Origin: JBDSKH01 sp035556655
GTDB lineage: Bacteria > Actinomycetota > Actinomycetes > Actinomycetales > Microbacteriaceae
Assembly: GCA_035556655.1 (NCBI GenBank)
Contig: DATMFW010000028.1
Coordinates: 1 to 15,808, forward strand
Direction of reading: 5' to 3'
DNA: 15,808 nucleotides
Both the position numbers and the translations under genes were made by a program. Positions 14,985 to 15,808 of this stretch are shown here, one piece after another; position 1 is the first letter of the stretch; every line of letters starts with the position of its first letter. Below the pieces are notes generated by a model. It saw nothing but the letters and a program-made list of their open reading frames with translations. It was not told the DNA's origin and did no database searches.

Positions 14985-15007
14985 TCTGGAGGCCCTAATC
15001 TGGAGGC
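14980..15007. repeat. Perfect 14-bp tandem duplication between two genes
   Basis: CCTAATCTGGAGGC occurs twice without a gap (14980-14993, 14994-15007). Copy 1 contains the TAA stop of the small helical protein; copy 2 ends against ATG 15008. Each copy carries a TAATCT hexamer and a GGAGG. Confidence 0.95.
14996..15001 (+). promoter_or_regulatory. Possible leaderless -10 for the alpha/beta hydrolase gene
   Basis: TAATCT is followed by GGAGGC and then ATG, the same six-to-seven-base spacing seen before the Lrp, TetR and DUF4349 starts. The GGAGG in this copy is only one base from ATG, and that in the other copy is 15 bases away, so neither is ideally placed for ribosome binding. No -35 was found. 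Confidence 0.35.
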
Positions 15008-15787
15008 ATGGGGTGGCTGCGGGATCTGATCCGCCGGCCGCCCCTTCTCCATGTCGCGGGCGATGAGGGGGAGGGCACTGCGGTGGTGATGATCCACGGC
15101 ATCGCCTCCTCGTCGGTGACCTTCGAGCGCCTGATCCCGCTGGTGACCCCGTACCACCGCGTCGTCACCATCGACCTGCTCGGATTCGGCGAATCTCCCG
15201 CGCCCGCCGATGCCGAGTACACGATCCGCGAGCACACCGCCGCGCTGGCCCGCACCATCGCCTCGCTGCGGCTCGGGCATTTCGTGCTCGTCGGGCATTC
15301 GATGGGCTCGTTGATCGCGGCCCGGTACGCCGCACTGCACCCCCGGCGCGTGGCCAAGCTGGTGCTGGTGAGCCCGCCGGTGTACCTGCCGACCGAGACC
15401 ATCGGCGGGGACGTCGATCGCGCCGCGCAGGGGCTGTACTTCCGGGCGTACGAGTTCCTGCGGCAGAACAAGGAGTTCACGATCCGGGCCGCGGGCAGGC
15501 TCGCCCGCCTGTCGCCCATCAAGAACCTGCTCGACGTATCGGAGCGCAACTGGCGGGCGTTCGTGCTCTCGCTCCAGAACTCGATCGAGACCCAGACCAC
15601 GATCACCGACCTGGCGAGCGTGAAAGCCCCGATCGAGGTGGTGTACGGATCGCTCGACCCGTTCCTCGCCCCCGCGGGCCTGCGGGTGATCGAGCAGCTG
15701 CGCGGCGTCACGACGCACCGGGTCGAGGGCGGCGACCACGTCATCCGGCCGCGCATGGCCCGGGTCGTCGCGACCGCCATAGGCTGA
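15008..15787 (+). CDS. Alpha/beta hydrolase
   Basis: A 259-aa alpha/beta-hydrolase-fold protein with a complete catalytic set: oxyanion HG in MIHGIASSS (30-31), nucleophile elbow GHSMG (Ser98), acid in YGSLDPFLAP (Asp217) and His in GGDHVI (His244). A helical cap spans about 128-200. No signal peptide is apparent, so it is probably cytosolic. The fold covers esterases, C-C hydrolases, haloperoxidase-like and epoxide hydrolases, and the sequence does not decide among them. The LGFGESPAP strand is typical of the MhpC/BioH-like group. ATG 15008 gives a conventional N-terminus. It follows the small helical protein by 23 bases and may be co-transcribed or have its own promoter in the duplicated segment. 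Confidence 0.85.
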   Translation: MGWLRDLIRRPPLLHVAGDEGEGTAVVMIHGIASSSVTFERLIPLVTPYHRVVTIDLLGFGESPAPADAEYTIREHTAALARTIASLRLGHFVLVGHSMGSLIAARYAALHPRRVAKLVLVSPPVYLPTETIGGDVDRAAQGLYFRAYEFLRQNKEFTIRAAGRLARLSPIKNLLDVSERNWRAFVLSLQNSIETQTTITDLASVKAPIEVVYGSLDPFLAPAGLRVIEQLRGVTTHRVEGGDHVIRPRMARVVATAIG

Positions 15788-15791
15788 CGCC

Positions 15792-15808
15792 ATGGACCAG
15801 CGCACCCC
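15792..15808 (+). CDS. Possible start of a further gene, cut by the window end
   Basis: ATG at 15792, four bases after the hydrolase stop, opens a frame reading MDQRT before the sequence ends. Plus-strand order and short spacing make a co-transcribed gene plausible, but five codons allow no identification and no ribosome binding site is evident. Confidence 0.3.

Overview
The window comes from the chromosome of a high-GC Gram-positive bacterium, most likely a Microbacteriaceae actinomycete such as Microbacterium. The evidence is the very high GC content, GTG starts, dense ATGA/GTGA gene overlaps, likely leaderless promoters, a CitE/MaoC/acyl-CoA dehydrogenase/AccA1/AccD1 gene set like the M. 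tuberculosis leucine locus, and a repeat in the E2 linker that resembles dispersed repeats I associate with Microbacteriaceae. The assignment rests on protein character and was not checked by a search.

Layout. (1) 1-1392, plus strand: the end of tdh and all of kbl, converting threonine to glycine plus acetyl-CoA. (2) 1396-1869, minus strand: an Lrp/AsnC regulator, divergent from (3) 1994-5438, plus strand: E1 alpha, E1 beta and E2 of a branched-chain 2-oxoacid dehydrogenase, with overlapping reading frames. (4) 5453-6013, minus strand: a TetR regulator, divergent from (5) 6090-12020, plus strand: methylcrotonyl-CoA carboxylase beta and alpha, an acyl-CoA dehydrogenase, a MaoC-like hydratase and a CitE-like lyase, tightly coupled. 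(6) 12004-14618, minus strand: an AlaX-type tRNA editing protein, an MpaB/DUF2236 protein and a DUF4349 lipoprotein. (7) 14787 to the end, plus strand: a 65-aa charged helical protein, an alpha/beta hydrolase and perhaps the first codons of another gene. No stretch over 300 bases lacks a gene. I see no tRNA, rRNA, CRISPR array, transposase or phage gene.

How the genes fit together. Regions 3 and 5 supply every step from the leucine keto acid to acetyl-CoA plus acetoacetate: decarboxylation (Bkd), desaturation (acyl-CoA dehydrogenase), carboxylation (MccAB), hydration (MaoC-like) and cleavage (CitE-like). The last two steps use fold families different from the crotonase and HMG-CoA lyase of the classical Liu pathway. 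Two regulators divide the route: Lrp faces the keto-acid dehydrogenase, TetR faces the acyl-CoA half, and each divergent gap contains good palindromes. E3 (lipoamide dehydrogenase) and acetoacetate activation must be encoded elsewhere.

I did not find a wholly new system. The points most worth a second look are a duplicated palindromic repeat translated inside the E2 linker, well-placed operator candidates beside both regulators, a catalytic Asp-to-Asn change in the hydratase, a cluster of leaderless-type starts, and a 14-bp tandem duplication at the start of the alpha/beta hydrolase gene.
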